From assembly GCF_022398475.1 (NCBI RefSeq), contig NZ_JAKEVM010000028.1, positions 1 to 39,232 of the forward strand: a stretch of DNA of 39,232 nucleotides, read 5' to 3'. The notes under the pieces were generated by a model, which had not been told where the DNA came from, made no database searches, and saw nothing but the letters and a program-made list of their open reading frames with translations. Shown piece by piece: positions 17,118 through 24,136 of this stretch. The translations under genes were made by a program, and so were the position numbers. Every line of letters begins with the position of its first letter. The first letter of the stretch is position 1. Source of the stretch: Pseudoalteromonas shioyasakiensis (lineage in GTDB: Bacteria; Pseudomonadota; Gammaproteobacteria; Enterobacterales; Alteromonadaceae).

Positions 17118-17180
17118 CCCTTTGGGGAGTACTTTCCCCAACAGGGAAGTCTCCCCTTTTTTTATATCAAATTGGAGGAG
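17118..17180 (+). promoter_or_regulatory. Repeated leader, copy 4 (before DUF3150-like gene)
   Basis: P1: CCCTTTGGGGA (17118-17128) with TCCCCAACAGGG (17135-17146), one bulge. P2: GGGGAG (17124-17129) with CTCCCC (17151-17156), followed directly by seven T (17157-17163), so P2 looks like an intrinsic terminator. GGAGGAG is at 17174-17180. Confidence 0.78.
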
Positions 17181-17185
17181 ACAAC

Positions 17186-18283
17186 ATGTCTTTATCAAAC
17201 GAAGCAATCGCAAACGGCAAAGAGTTAGCAGAACAAAACACTTCACTTAAAAATGGAGCATGTTTGTTAGGCTGGCAATTAAGATCGCCATGTGGTGAAT
17301 CAACTTTACCGAACGCAAAGATAGAACTAGATGGTCAGAAAGTATCATCTAATCAAATCAAGGGGAGTAAACTACAGTGGTTTCCTAGAAGCAAACTGAA
17401 GCTTACAACGAAGTACAACAACCGTCTTACACGAACTTTTAATAGTTATGGTGTTAAGTATGGAGACTTTACGGTTGTCCCAACAACCAGATTAGATGAA
17501 CTTAAGTCAGAGCTTGATGAAATAAAGCGTGATTGGCAAGACGAAGTATCAGTATTAATTGCTGAATATGATAAGTCAGTTAATCAACATATGGCTGAAA
17601 ATTCGGATATCGCTGCACTGATCCATAAATATGCCTTATCTCAGGTTGAGTTCCAATCAAAATTCAAACTGACGTTTACAAAGCCTCTGGCTATGAAAGC
17701 GCTTTTTGATGATGATGAAGACGATATCAAAAATGATGTTGCAGAAACTCTTTGGCAAGAAATTGCTAAGGAAGCAAGTAGTGTCTACAAAACAAACTGG
17801 TTTAAAGACAAAACACCAGTTAATCGCGTAAGCCAAAAAGTACGTTCACCATTTAGAAGAATGATGAATAAACTAATTGATTTATCATTTGTAGATAGTG
17901 GTATTGAGAATGTGGTCAGTACAATACAGGAAGTTTTAAATAACTTACCTTCTAGTGGCTACATTGAAGGTCATTCATTTTCAGAGTTAACCAACTGGTT
18001 ACTCGTAATGAGTAATGAAGACACACTTCGCCTTCATGCTGAAGGAAAACCTCAATATAGTACAACACCAGAGCCGGAAGTAATTACACATGAGGATACC
18101 GACGAAGCGAATAATTTCGTTTCAGGTGAGTCAAGTGAATCTGCTTCTGAGAGTTCAATCATTGTAGAAACAGCTGATCAAGAAAATTCTTTTGAATTTG
18201 ACCTAGCGCCTACAGAAGAAACCGATTTTTCCGAGCCTGTTGAGCGTAACAACTCATTAGGTGATTTTGGATTTAATTGGTAA
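17186..18283 (+). CDS. DUF3150-like protein, probable partner of the CobS/VWA pair
   Basis: A protein of 365 residues, ATG 17186 after GGAGGAG. The layout is an N-terminal region, a coiled-coil-prone helix at about 108-135 (LDELKSELDEIKRDWQDEV), a helical middle, and an acidic Ser/Glu-rich tail from about 290 that ends FGFNW. I assign it to the DUF3150 group from its general build and from its place between a CobS-like ATPase and a VWA gene, a gene order I know from mobile elements; no motif proves it. The acidic tail may be a flexible tether. Confidence 0.5.
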   Translation: MSLSNEAIANGKELAEQNTSLKNGACLLGWQLRSPCGESTLPNAKIELDGQKVSSNQIKGSKLQWFPRSKLKLTTKYNNRLTRTFNSYGVKYGDFTVVPTTRLDELKSELDEIKRDWQDEVSVLIAEYDKSVNQHMAENSDIAALIHKYALSQVEFQSKFKLTFTKPLAMKALFDDDEDDIKNDVAETLWQEIAKEASSVYKTNWFKDKTPVNRVSQKVRSPFRRMMNKLIDLSFVDSGIENVVSTIQEVLNNLPSSGYIEGHSFSELTNWLLVMSNEDTLRLHAEGKPQYSTTPEPEVITHEDTDEANNFVSGESSESASESSIIVETADQENSFEFDLAPTEETDFSEPVERNNSLGDFGFNW

Positions 18284-18290
18284 CAAATTA

Positions 18291-18315
18291 AGGAAGCAAT
18301 CTAGCTTCCTTTAAT
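18291..18315 (+). terminator. Terminator-like hairpin after the DUF3150-like gene
   Basis: AGGAAGC (18291-18297) pairs with GCTTCCT (18304-18310) around a 6-base loop, followed by TTAATT. The T run is short, so termination may be partial. Confidence 0.5.
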
Positions 18316-18320
18316 TCTAA

Positions 18321-18379
18321 ACCCACAGGGGATACTCACCCCTTGTGGGTGTATCCCCTCTTAAACATTCCTGGAGGAG
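18321..18379 (+). promoter_or_regulatory. Repeated leader, copy 5 (before the VWA gene)
   Basis: P1: ACCCACAGGGG (18321-18331) with CCCCTTGTGGGT (18339-18350), one bulged T. P2: GGGGATA (18328-18334) with TATCCCC (18352-18358). This is the clearest copy: the same GGGG is used in both pairings. GGAGGAG (18373-18379) fits ATG 18386; ATG 18380 is too close to it. Confidence 0.8.
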
Positions 18380-18385
18380 ATGCAA

Positions 18386-20062
18386 ATGAATAAATCAAAA
18401 CTATTAAAACGATTTAGAATGCTTTCAAGAATAATGAGTAACCGTGGTGACATTACGATTAACTTAACTGGTAACAGATGCTATACAGATTACAACAGCA
18501 TTACTTTACCCGTAGGTGATCTTGAAAACCCCGATTATCTCGAACTTTTGGAAGGCGCTATTGATCATGAAGTAGGCCATCTACGATGGACCGATAGAAC
18601 ATGGACAGCTAAGTCGTATGAAAAAGGAGCATTTTTCAATGCTATTAGAAATGGCATTGAGGATATTCGTATGGAAAGAATGGTTTGTCTGGAGTGGCCG
18701 GGTGCCATCTTAAATTTATCTAAGATGGTTACTCAAGGTATTAAAAAGGGATGGTTCAGTAAACCAACTGATAGCTTCCCGCCTTCATTACTGTTACAAG
18801 CTGTAGTTGTATATTATGGGCGATATAAAATTAACGACCAAGTACAACTAAAGGAGTTCTGTGAAATTGCATTAGCTTTATTAACTGATTGTATTGGCCA
18901 AAAACCAGTACACGATTTAATTTTGCTATTGGATACGATACCAGCTCTTCGATCTAACCAACATAGTTATGAACTTACAGAACAGATCATTCAATTACTT
19001 AAGAAAATAGAGTTTAAACCAGGCGATAGCCAAGGTAATGACTCAGGCGATAGCCAAGGTGATGACTCAGGTGATAGCCAAGGTGATGACTCAGGTGATA
19101 GCCAAGGTGATGACTCAGGTGATAGCCAAGGTAATAACTCAGGCGATAGCCAAGGTCAAAACTCAAGTGTTAGCCAGCAAGTAATTAATTTTGTAAATAA
19201 ATGCCTAAATGCCGATGAAAGTCAGCTCATGGCAGATTTGCATGAACAAGTTAATAACGAGCTAGAGAAAATGGCTGATGAAGTAAGATCAAGTAATGAT
19301 ATGGAGCAACTAATTGACTTCAATGCTCCTTTAATATCAAAAAATGATCGTGGCACAGTTGGTACTGCAGAGCTAAACCTAGCTAAGAGACTTTCAACAC
19401 CTATAAGTCGAGAACTCCATAAAATAATTTATGGGTTAGACCGAAAAAGTGTGAATTTTTCTAAGCAAGGTAGAACTGTTGAGGCAAATAGACTTGCTGG
19501 AGTAAAAGCTGGTAATTTTAATGTTTTTAAATCAGAAAGAATTACTAAAGCCCCGACAATGGCGATTTCAGTCCTCGTTGACAGGTCTAGTTCAATGAGT
19601 GCTGTTGAGATGAATGGTGCAAACACTTCTGCGCTCGCAATTAACTTAGCAATAGATAAGTTGAAAGGCGTAAATAGTGAATGCATATATTACAGTGCCG
19701 GTGACCTATATGAAGCAAAATGCTTTAAATCAACAACTAAAGCCGTTAAAGACAACTTTAGAGTCAGTAGTAGAGGCGGAACACATACAGGGTTAAGTCT
19801 TTATTCTGTAATTCGTAGGCTTTCACTACGTGTAGAGCAAAAGAAAGTTGTTTTTATCATTACTGATGGCCAAGCAAGCGATCTAAAGTATTTAGAAAAG
19901 TCGATTGAAATGTCGGAACTTCTAGGTATTCAAATTGTATGCATTGGTATAAACACAGGAATGCTTTATGGCTTTGAGAATCAGGAATTACTCAACATTC
20001 AAACCGTTGAAGAGTTACCTTCAATTCTAAAACAATTAATTAAAAATAAATTAATTGCTTAA
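18386..20062 (+). CDS. CobT-like protein: zincin-like N-terminal domain plus VWA domain
   Basis: A protein of 558 residues. The start at ATG 18386 is preferred to 18380 by spacing from GGAGGAG. The N-terminal part has HEVGH (61-65), a zinc-peptidase HExxH motif, and a downstream GIEDIRMER that could supply a further metal ligand. Next comes a Gly-Asp-Ser-Gln linker of six 8-residue repeats, a helical region, then a VWA domain with an intact MIDAS: DRSSS (399-403), RGGTHTG (about 463-469) and TDGQASD (493-499). CobT, ViaA and NorD are VWA partners of MoxR-type ATPases, so this is the expected partner of the CobS-like protein. The combined peptidase-like and VWA build suggests an ATPase-driven activity on a protein target; this is inference. 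Confidence 0.85.
   Translation: MNKSKLLKRFRMLSRIMSNRGDITINLTGNRCYTDYNSITLPVGDLENPDYLELLEGAIDHEVGHLRWTDRTWTAKSYEKGAFFNAIRNGIEDIRMERMVCLEWPGAILNLSKMVTQGIKKGWFSKPTDSFPPSLLLQAVVVYYGRYKINDQVQLKEFCEIALALLTDCIGQKPVHDLILLLDTIPALRSNQHSYELTEQIIQLLKKIEFKPGDSQGNDSGDSQGDDSGDSQGDDSGDSQGDDSGDSQGNNSGDSQGQNSSVSQQVINFVNKCLNADESQLMADLHEQVNNELEKMADEVRSSNDMEQLIDFNAPLISKNDRGTVGTAELNLAKRLSTPISRELHKIIYGLDRKSVNFSKQGRTVEANRLAGVKAGNFNVFKSERITKAPTMAISVLVDRSSSMSAVEMNGANTSALAINLAIDKLKGVNSECIYYSAGDLYEAKCFKSTTKAVKDNFRVSSRGGTHTGLSLYSVIRRLSLRVEQKKVVFIITDGQASDLKYLEKSIEMSELLGIQIVCIGINTGMLYGFENQELLNIQTVEELPSILKQLIKNKLIA
19022..19165 (+). repeat. Six tandem 24-bp units in the VWA gene linker
   Basis: Units begin at 19022, 19046, 19070, 19094, 19118 and 19142 and encode variants of GDSQGDDS. 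They form the acidic, flexible link between the zincin-like and VWA halves; the near-identical inner units point to slippage or recent expansion. Confidence 0.93.
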
Positions 20063-20068
20063 CCAAGT

Positions 20069-20094
20069 AATGCGCCCTTTTGGACGCATTTTAA
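20069..20094 (+). terminator. Terminator-like hairpin after the VWA gene
   Basis: AATGCG (20069-20074) pairs with CGCATT (20085-20090), followed by TT. A second inverted repeat, ACCTTGC (20168-20174) with GCAAGGT (20188-20194), lies in the 338-base gap before radC. No gene is seen in this gap. Confidence 0.5.
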
Positions 20095-20337
20095 AGCAAA
20101 CACAATGTTTTAAAATGCGGCTATAAGCCAAATAGATTTTCTGCTTTTATCTTAATTTACTGATGGCACCTTGCTATCAAATTTACCGCAAGGTAATTAA
20201 TTTTGATAAAGCATAAAAGCTACTCAAATCCTTGTATTTGTGTAGAACAAGTATCGACGTCTCGTTGTTACTTTGGGTTTAACCCTAGACTTAGCATAAG
20301 CGAGTTCAGCTTGCTTGTGTTCAACAAACTTAAATCA

Positions 20338-20397
20338 ACCCATAGGGGATTATTATCCTCTGGGTAATTGTCTCCGCTTAATGTTTCTTTGGAGGAG
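20338..20397 (+). promoter_or_regulatory. Repeated leader, copy 6 (before radC)
   Basis: P1: ACCCATAGG (20338-20346) with CCTCTGGGT (20357-20365), one mismatch. P2: GGGGA (20345-20349) with TCTCC (20371-20375), including a G-U pair. GGAGGAG is at 20391-20397, 3 bases before ATG 20401. Confidence 0.68.
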
Positions 20398-20400
20398 ACA

Positions 20401-20895
20401 ATGACTATTTCTAACTTAAAACTAAATGAAGAAACTGGTAAATATATAATCACGTCTGAGCTTAGCTCTGATGAAATTATTGAAACAGCCAAGAAGCTTC
20501 TAAACAATAGACTGAGACGAGGAGCTATTTTTAATAGTCCTACTCAAGTAACTGATTATCTTGAAGTCCATTTGAAGGAGTTAGAGCATGAGGTTTTTTA
20601 CATGCTTTACCTTGATAACCAAAATAGACTAATAGACAAAGAAATACTTTTTACCGGAACGATAAATGCTGCAAGTGTTTATCCCCGGGAGATTGTAAAA
20701 AGTGTACTAAAAAAGAATGCAGCCTCTGTAATTTTAGCGCACAACCACCCTTCAGGTATTGCTGAGCCATCGCAAGCGGACAAGCTAATAACCACTAAGA
20801 TCCAACATGCACTCAATCATATTGATGTAAGTGTGTTAGATCACATCATTATTGGTGAAAACACAGTATCATTTGCTGAGCGCGGCCTTATCTAA
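20401..20895 (+). CDS. radC: RadC-family JAB/MPN+ domain protein
   Basis: A protein of 164 residues; ATG 20401 is chosen over an upstream in-frame TTG at 20368, which lies inside the leader. The JAMM metalloprotease motif is complete: HNHPSG (114-119), Ser 124 and Asp 127, with an upstream Glu in the DKEILFTGT segment. It is the short form without the helix-hairpin-helix part, as common on plasmids and integrative elements. The role of RadC-like proteins is still unsettled despite the name; a link to recombination or DNA processing in mobile elements is supposed. Confidence 0.92.
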   Translation: MTISNLKLNEETGKYIITSELSSDEIIETAKKLLNNRLRRGAIFNSPTQVTDYLEVHLKELEHEVFYMLYLDNQNRLIDKEILFTGTINAASVYPREIVKSVLKKNAASVILAHNHPSGIAEPSQADKLITTKIQHALNHIDVSVLDHIIIGENTVSFAERGLI

Positions 20896-20910
20896 CTTAA
20901 ATTAAACCAA

Positions 20911-20970
20911 CCCTTGTGGGGATACTTCCCATAAGGGGCGTATCCCCTTTTTTTGTACTCTTTGGAGGAG
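20911..20970 (+). promoter_or_regulatory. Repeated leader, copy 7
   Basis: P1: CCCTTGTGGG (20911-20920) with CCCATAAGGG (20928-20937), one G-U pair. P2: GGGGATA (20918-20924) with TATCCCC (20941-20947) and seven T right after it (20948-20954), again terminator-like. GGAGGAG is at 20964-20970. Confidence 0.8.
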
Positions 20971-20976
20971 ATACGC

Positions 20977-21129
20977 ATGAATAATTCAATTAAAAAGGCA
21001 ATTATGCCAATCCCATCGTCAATACCTAACACAGAAGTGAGAGAGGTACATATTGGCGGTAAAACGATTCTTTCATTACGTGCTAAGTGGGGACCTTTAT
21101 TTGAAGGTCAACAACGAGCTCAAGGCTAA
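20977..21129 (+). CDS. Small protein (50 residues)
   Basis: ATG 20977, 6 bases after GGAGGAG. It reads MNNSIKKAIMPIPSSIPNTE and ends RAQG. Soluble, with a VREVHIGGKTILSLRAKWG core that looks like two short strands. No family recognised. A strong terminator follows at once, so this gene may be the end of a transcript. Confidence 0.65.
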   Translation: MNNSIKKAIMPIPSSIPNTEVREVHIGGKTILSLRAKWGPLFEGQQRAQG

Positions 21130-21135
21130 ACGTAT

Positions 21136-21165
21136 GAGTTAGCCTTAGGGCTAACTCTTCTTTTT
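21136..21165 (+). terminator. Strong intrinsic terminator
   Basis: GAGTTAGCC (21136-21144) and GGCTAACTC (21149-21157) form a 9-bp perfect stem with a 4-base loop, followed by TTCTTTTT. It is the best terminator in this part of the window. Confidence 0.85.
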
Positions 21166-21173
21166 ATTCGAGG

Positions 21174-21233
21174 CGACCACCTAAAGCGCCTTGTATTCAG
21201 GACGCTTTAGGGTCGTCTTGAGGAATAGGAGAG
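21174..21233 (+). promoter_or_regulatory. Leader hairpin before the primase gene
   Basis: CCTAAAGCG (21180-21188) with CGCTTTAGG (21203-21211), extended by CGAC (21174-21177) with GTCG (21212-21215) past two unpaired bases. The ribosome binding site AGGAGAG (21227-21233) lies 12 bases beyond the stem. It is a single stable hairpin without the P2 partner seen in the repeated leaders. Confidence 0.55.
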
Positions 21234-21238
21234 TTGTA

Positions 21239-22363
21239 ATGATTGAATCAAAAATAGATAAAGTACTTGCTTTAGTTAAGTCAAATGGCGGGTGGTCTTC
21301 TGTCTACTCAGCCTACCCAGGACTTAATGAAGCAGTTTCAAAATCAAATAACCACGGTGGTTCACCACAAGTACCATGCCCAAAAACTGGAAACGGAAGA
21401 ACTAAGTTTCGCCTTTTCCGCGATTGGGTTGATACCGGTGGCGCATACCATAACGACGTAGGTGCTTTACCCGGCGGAATCGATGTAATTGCGTTTATGG
21501 AAAGTTGCTCAAAAAGCGACGCTTTAAACAAAATAATCGATATCTGTGGTGGTGACTTATCAAGCATCTCGCGCGAATACGTTCAAAATGTGAAAGCTTC
21601 ACAGCCAAAAGGTATTAACGATGATGAAAAAGCAAAACGAGTTGCAAAACTTGAGAAGCTATTTCAACACACTATTCCTGCAGCTCATGATCAATCGGGT
21701 CGGATACAAGCTTACTTGAACAGTCGTGGACTTAAAACTGATGCGAAAACTCTACCGTATACACTTGGGTATGCTGATGAGCTTTGGTGGGGAGATGGTC
21801 AGTCTAAGCCTAAGAAACTTCACGGTTTATTAGGCTCAATGACTGATTCAGATGGTAATCGAATCACGATTCATCGAATTTTCCTGAACAATCAAGGCTT
21901 AAAAGCTGATGTACCTAATGCGAAAATGTTAATGCCTCCGCCAAGCTATATTGGTGGATGTTCTATCAAAATTGACTCACCAGTAACTGAAGGAGATAAC
22001 ACCTTCATTGGCGTATGTGAGGGGATTGAAACTGCATTAGCTGTACGCGAAGCTACAGGCTGTCCTATGTGGTCATGTTATTCGGACACTTTGCTAGAAA
22101 TGGTTAAAATTCCAGATAATGTGACTTCAGTATTAATTTTTGCTGATAAGGATGCATCTGGAGCAGGTCAAGAAAAAGCAGAAGCATTAGCTGCAAGACT
22201 ACGTAGAGAAGGAAAGTTTGTTGATATTTATATGCCACCTTTAGATATACCTAATGGCAGCAAAAGTATGGATTGGCTGGACACCTACAACTTAGCAGGC
22301 CCTAGTGCTTTTCCATTTCGCTTACCTGTTGACATCTCTGTTAATACTGGGGGTGTCAAATGA
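21239..22363 (+). CDS. Toprim-domain primase-like protein
   Basis: A protein of 374 residues; ATG 21239 is preferred because AGGAGAG lies 6 bases upstream. The N-terminal part has CPKTGNGRTKFRLFRD and a GGIDVIAFMES stretch typical of plasmid and phage primases. The Toprim part has VCEGIETALA (catalytic Glu near 260), FADKDASGAGQEKAEALAARL (DxD near 302-304) and the C-terminal KSMDWLD. It probably primes complementary-strand synthesis after transfer or during element replication. The stop overlaps the start of the ferredoxin-like gene (ATGA), so the two were translated together. Confidence 0.87.
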   Translation: MIESKIDKVLALVKSNGGWSSVYSAYPGLNEAVSKSNNHGGSPQVPCPKTGNGRTKFRLFRDWVDTGGAYHNDVGALPGGIDVIAFMESCSKSDALNKIIDICGGDLSSISREYVQNVKASQPKGINDDEKAKRVAKLEKLFQHTIPAAHDQSGRIQAYLNSRGLKTDAKTLPYTLGYADELWWGDGQSKPKKLHGLLGSMTDSDGNRITIHRIFLNNQGLKADVPNAKMLMPPPSYIGGCSIKIDSPVTEGDNTFIGVCEGIETALAVREATGCPMWSCYSDTLLEMVKIPDNVTSVLIFADKDASGAGQEKAEALAARLRREGKFVDIYMPPLDIPNGSKSMDWLDTYNLAGPSAFPFRLPVDISVNTGGVK

Positions 22364-22602
22364 TTAGCGTTTCTGGTCAAGTTTACAATGACACAAATGG
22401 AACACTATTACAGACTTTAGAACTGAATAGTGTTGCCCCTACATCTAACTGTAAATCAGGTTTTTGTGGGGCGTGTCGCATCAAATAACTAAAGGTCAAT
22501 GTCGAATATATCGATGAACCAATTGGCTTTACAAATGAAGGTGAGATATTACCTTGCGTTTGTAAGCCAAAAGGTGACATTGAGGTTGAAGTAACCTTTT
22601 AG
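22360..22602 (+). pseudogene. YfaE-like [2Fe-2S] ferredoxin gene with an in-frame TAA
   Basis: ATG 22360 overlaps the primase stop. The frame runs to TAG 22600-22602, but TAA at 22486-22488 stops it at codon 43. Before the stop is CKSGFCGACRIK with three cluster cysteines (C31, C36, C39). After it is LKVNVEYIDEPIGFTNEGEI and then LPCVCKPKGDIEVEV with the fourth. The two parts together match YfaE-type ferredoxins along the whole length. The stop falls where a Leu (TTA) is expected, one base away. The truncated product would lack the last ligand and should not hold the cluster. Fully conserved flanks suggest a recent mutation or a sequence error. Confidence 0.85.
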
Positions 22603-22615
22603 ATTTTTACAACCA

Positions 22616-22665
22616 ACCCATGCGGGGAGCCCCGCTTGGGTAGCTCCCCCTGTTCTTTGGAGGAG
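22616..22665 (+). promoter_or_regulatory. Repeated leader, copy 8
   Basis: P1: ACCCATGCGG (22616-22625) with CCGCTTGGGT (22632-22641), one T-T mismatch. P2: GGGGAGC (22624-22630) with GCTCCCC (22643-22649). GGAGGAG (22659-22665) leads to ATG 22668 after 2 bases. Confidence 0.78.
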
Positions 22666-22667
22666 CA

Positions 22668-22895
22668 ATGAGTAAACATCATATTGAAATGGCAAAAGCT
22701 GGTGGTTCTCAGCTACGTCATTTCGCAGCATACCGTAATGGATACTATCCAGATATGGTTATCAGACACTTCATAGCAAAAACTACTCACTTTTTATTAA
22801 TTGAAAAATATAGAAAGACTGTAGATTTGCTTGTGATACACAATGTGACAATCGCAAATGCCTGTGAAACGGCAGAATTGCTATTTGAAGCATAA
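22668..22895 (+). CDS. Hypothetical protein (75 residues)
   Basis: ATG 22668 after TTTGGAGGAG. The sequence starts MSKHHIEMAKAGGSQLRHF, His- and Tyr-rich, soluble, mainly helical. No family recognised. It is flanked by leader copies 8 and 9. Confidence 0.65.
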   Translation: MSKHHIEMAKAGGSQLRHFAAYRNGYYPDMVIRHFIAKTTHFLLIEKYRKTVDLLVIHNVTIANACETAELLFEA

Positions 22896-22898
22896 ACA

Positions 22899-22953
22899 AC
22901 CCTTGGGGGATTACTCCCTCAAGGGTGTGAACCCTCAAATTTACTTTGAGGAG
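22899..22953 (+). promoter_or_regulatory. Repeated leader, copy 9
   Basis: P1: ACCCTTGGGGG (22899-22909) with CCCTCAAGGGT (22916-22926), eleven pairs including one G-U. P2: GGGGG (22905-22909) with CCCTC (22932-22936), one G-U pair, weaker than in other copies. The ribosome binding site GAGGAG is at 22948-22953. Confidence 0.68.
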
Positions 22954-22959
22954 ATTCAA

Positions 22960-23004
22960 ATGAATTGCTTATTAGCTAAGCACTTGTTTAAGGAGTGCTT
23001 ATGA
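22960..23004 (+). CDS. 14-residue peptide, translationally coupled to the next gene
   Basis: ATG 22960 lies 6 bases after GAGGAG and reads MNCLLAKHLFKECL, stopping at TGA 23002-23004, which overlaps the next ATG (23001). The AAGGAG of the next gene lies inside it. It may be a leader peptide that controls the downstream membrane protein, or simply a translated lead-in. Confidence 0.45.
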   Translation: MNCLLAKHLFKECL

Positions 23005-23261
23005 AAAACAAAATGCTAAATAAGATCATGGTTGAACTAATCTTATTAGCAACAATTGTTGGCTATATTCCAGAGCTCTCTGTTAGTGGTTTTGCGGATA
23101 TGTTTGGCCCGTGTGGTTTCGACAACAAAATATGCTACAAAATTCAAATTCAAGGACTTATAAAGCTAGTCCTTGCTTTTGTTTGTATGTTGGCATCTGT
23201 TGTGATAGGTTTCTATATAACTTTCCTAAATGGTTCCGAGGAGGACGATCAAGATGAATGA
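23001..23261 (+). CDS. Small membrane protein (86 residues)
   Basis: The start is ATG 23001 with AAGGAG at 22990-22995; an in-frame GTG at 22995 is inside that site. It has two membrane segments (about 8-28 and 50-73), a short loop with two Cys (GPCGFDNKICY) and an acidic tail EEDDQDE. The loop may form a disulphide in the periplasm. Function unknown. It overlaps the next small gene by 8 bases. Confidence 0.65.
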   Translation: MKNKMLNKIMVELILLATIVGYIPELSVSGFADMFGPCGFDNKICYKIQIQGLIKLVLAFVCMLASVVIGFYITFLNGSEEDDQDE

Positions 23262-23355
23262 AATCCAAGCTATTGGTTTGACCTTTTTCATTATTGGTAA
23301 TGTAGTTTTTTTCGGTAGTTATTTATGGATGCACCACCGAATAAGCAAAAAATAA
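23254..23355 (+). CDS. Single-span membrane peptide (33 residues)
   Basis: ATG 23254, 9 bases after AGGAGG, overlapping the end of the previous gene. It begins MNEIQAIGLTFFIIGNVVFF and ends in basic residues HHRISKK, so one membrane span with a cytoplasmic tail is likely. It is the last gene of the rightward array; a strong terminator follows. Confidence 0.55.
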   Translation: MNEIQAIGLTFFIIGNVVFFGSYLWMHHRISKK

Positions 23356-23361
23356 AATAAG

Positions 23362-23389
23362 AAAAGACCGTTAATCGGTCTTTTTTTTT
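23362..23389 (+). terminator. Strong intrinsic terminator closing the 12-23 kb array
   Basis: The stem GACCG (23366-23370) with CGGTC (23376-23380) is extended by the flanking A and T runs to nine pairs, with a 5-base loop and nine T. Confidence 0.93.
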
Positions 23390-23500
23390 GTCAAAATTTG
23401 AAGAGAGGAGCTACTGCGCCTAGAACAATAACCAGTAAGGGGTAGACGCGAAGCTCTTCTATATTGCTGAAAATAGAAAAATTTCAATCAATTCCAAGTG

Positions 23501-23580
23501 TGTGAGTAGAATAAAGTTTCATACTGAGTAATAAAGATTCATACTGAGTAATAAAGATTCATACCAAGTATAAAACTATC
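23501..23580 (+). repeat. Four 20-bp direct repeats (iteron-like)
   Basis: Blocks at 23501, 23521, 23541 and 23561 share the 20-base unit ATACTGAGTAATAAAGATTC. The middle two are identical and the outer two diverged. Exact 20-base spacing (about two helix turns) is typical of arrays of protein-binding sites such as replication iterons. Inverted copies occur at 25638-25773. The rest of 23390-23753 has no gene. Confidence 0.85.
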
Positions 23581-23586
23581 ATCCTA

Positions 23587-23620
23587 AAATGGCAGCGATT
23601 GCATCGGTACGCTGCCATTT
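23587..23620 (+). repeat. 11-bp perfect inverted repeat beside the iteron-like array
   Basis: AAATGGCAGCG (23587-23597) mirrors CGCTGCCATTT (23610-23620) with 12 bases between. It may be a terminator for the minus-strand genes or part of a protein-binding region. Confidence 0.6.
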
Positions 23621-23753
23621 CTAAAACGTTTTTGCCCCAAAATCAGTCAACATAAATACTCTAAAATCTGTTCTGAGCTAGTACATTCATTTTTACTTTG
23701 ACCCACTCATAAGCGAGAGCTTACGAAGCTCACGCTTAATTAAAGTGAAAAAT

Positions 23754-24131
23754 CTAGTTTTTGTATTTTATTAGTTGCCAATAGCTTAATACTGTTAATA
23801 CCGTGAAGAAAGCAGGATCGCTCCAACCAAACCCAACGAATATCCCTGTTATTCCTGCGTAGCTTGTAATTATGATTCCAAATAAGTTAGTGATTATCAG
23901 GGCTTTAAGTATTTGTTTAACGGCATCACCATCCTTAATACTTCTAAAGAGTAAACTAACCACACCTAAGCCGCCTAAAAATATACTTGTATGTTGTGAT
24001 AAAAAGTATGCGTACTTATCGTTTATCTCAACGCCATACATAGGCCAAACCTGTGTCGGTAAAAAGAACAAGGCCAAAGCAAAAGCGAAGTAAATACCAC
24101 CGTGTAATGTTAAAAATACTTTATTATTCAT
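23754..24131 (-). CDS. Four-span integral membrane protein
   Basis: A protein of 125 residues with membrane segments at about 5-25, 44-64, 72-95 and 100-120, and few charged residues (FALALFFLPTQVWPMYG near the start). It lies 5 bases downstream of ydhR on the same strand, so the two form an operon. No family is assigned with confidence; small DoxX-like or DUF4345-like membrane proteins have a similar build. Confidence 0.7.
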   Translation of the reverse strand: MNNKVFLTLHGGIYFAFALALFFLPTQVWPMYGVEINDKYAYFLSQHTSIFLGGLGVVSLLFRSIKDGDAVKQILKALIITNLFGIIITSYAGITGIFVGFGWSDPAFFTVLTVLSYWQLIKYKN

Positions 24132-24136
24132 ACGAC

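Noticed and set aside
15450-20062. Aerobic cobalamin cobaltochelatase (CobS/CobT)
   Set aside because: There is no CobN or other cobalamin gene, and the gene set is of the mobile-element type; the names reflect fold only.
23501-23580. CRISPR array
   Set aside because: The 20-bp repeats are directly adjacent without spacers.
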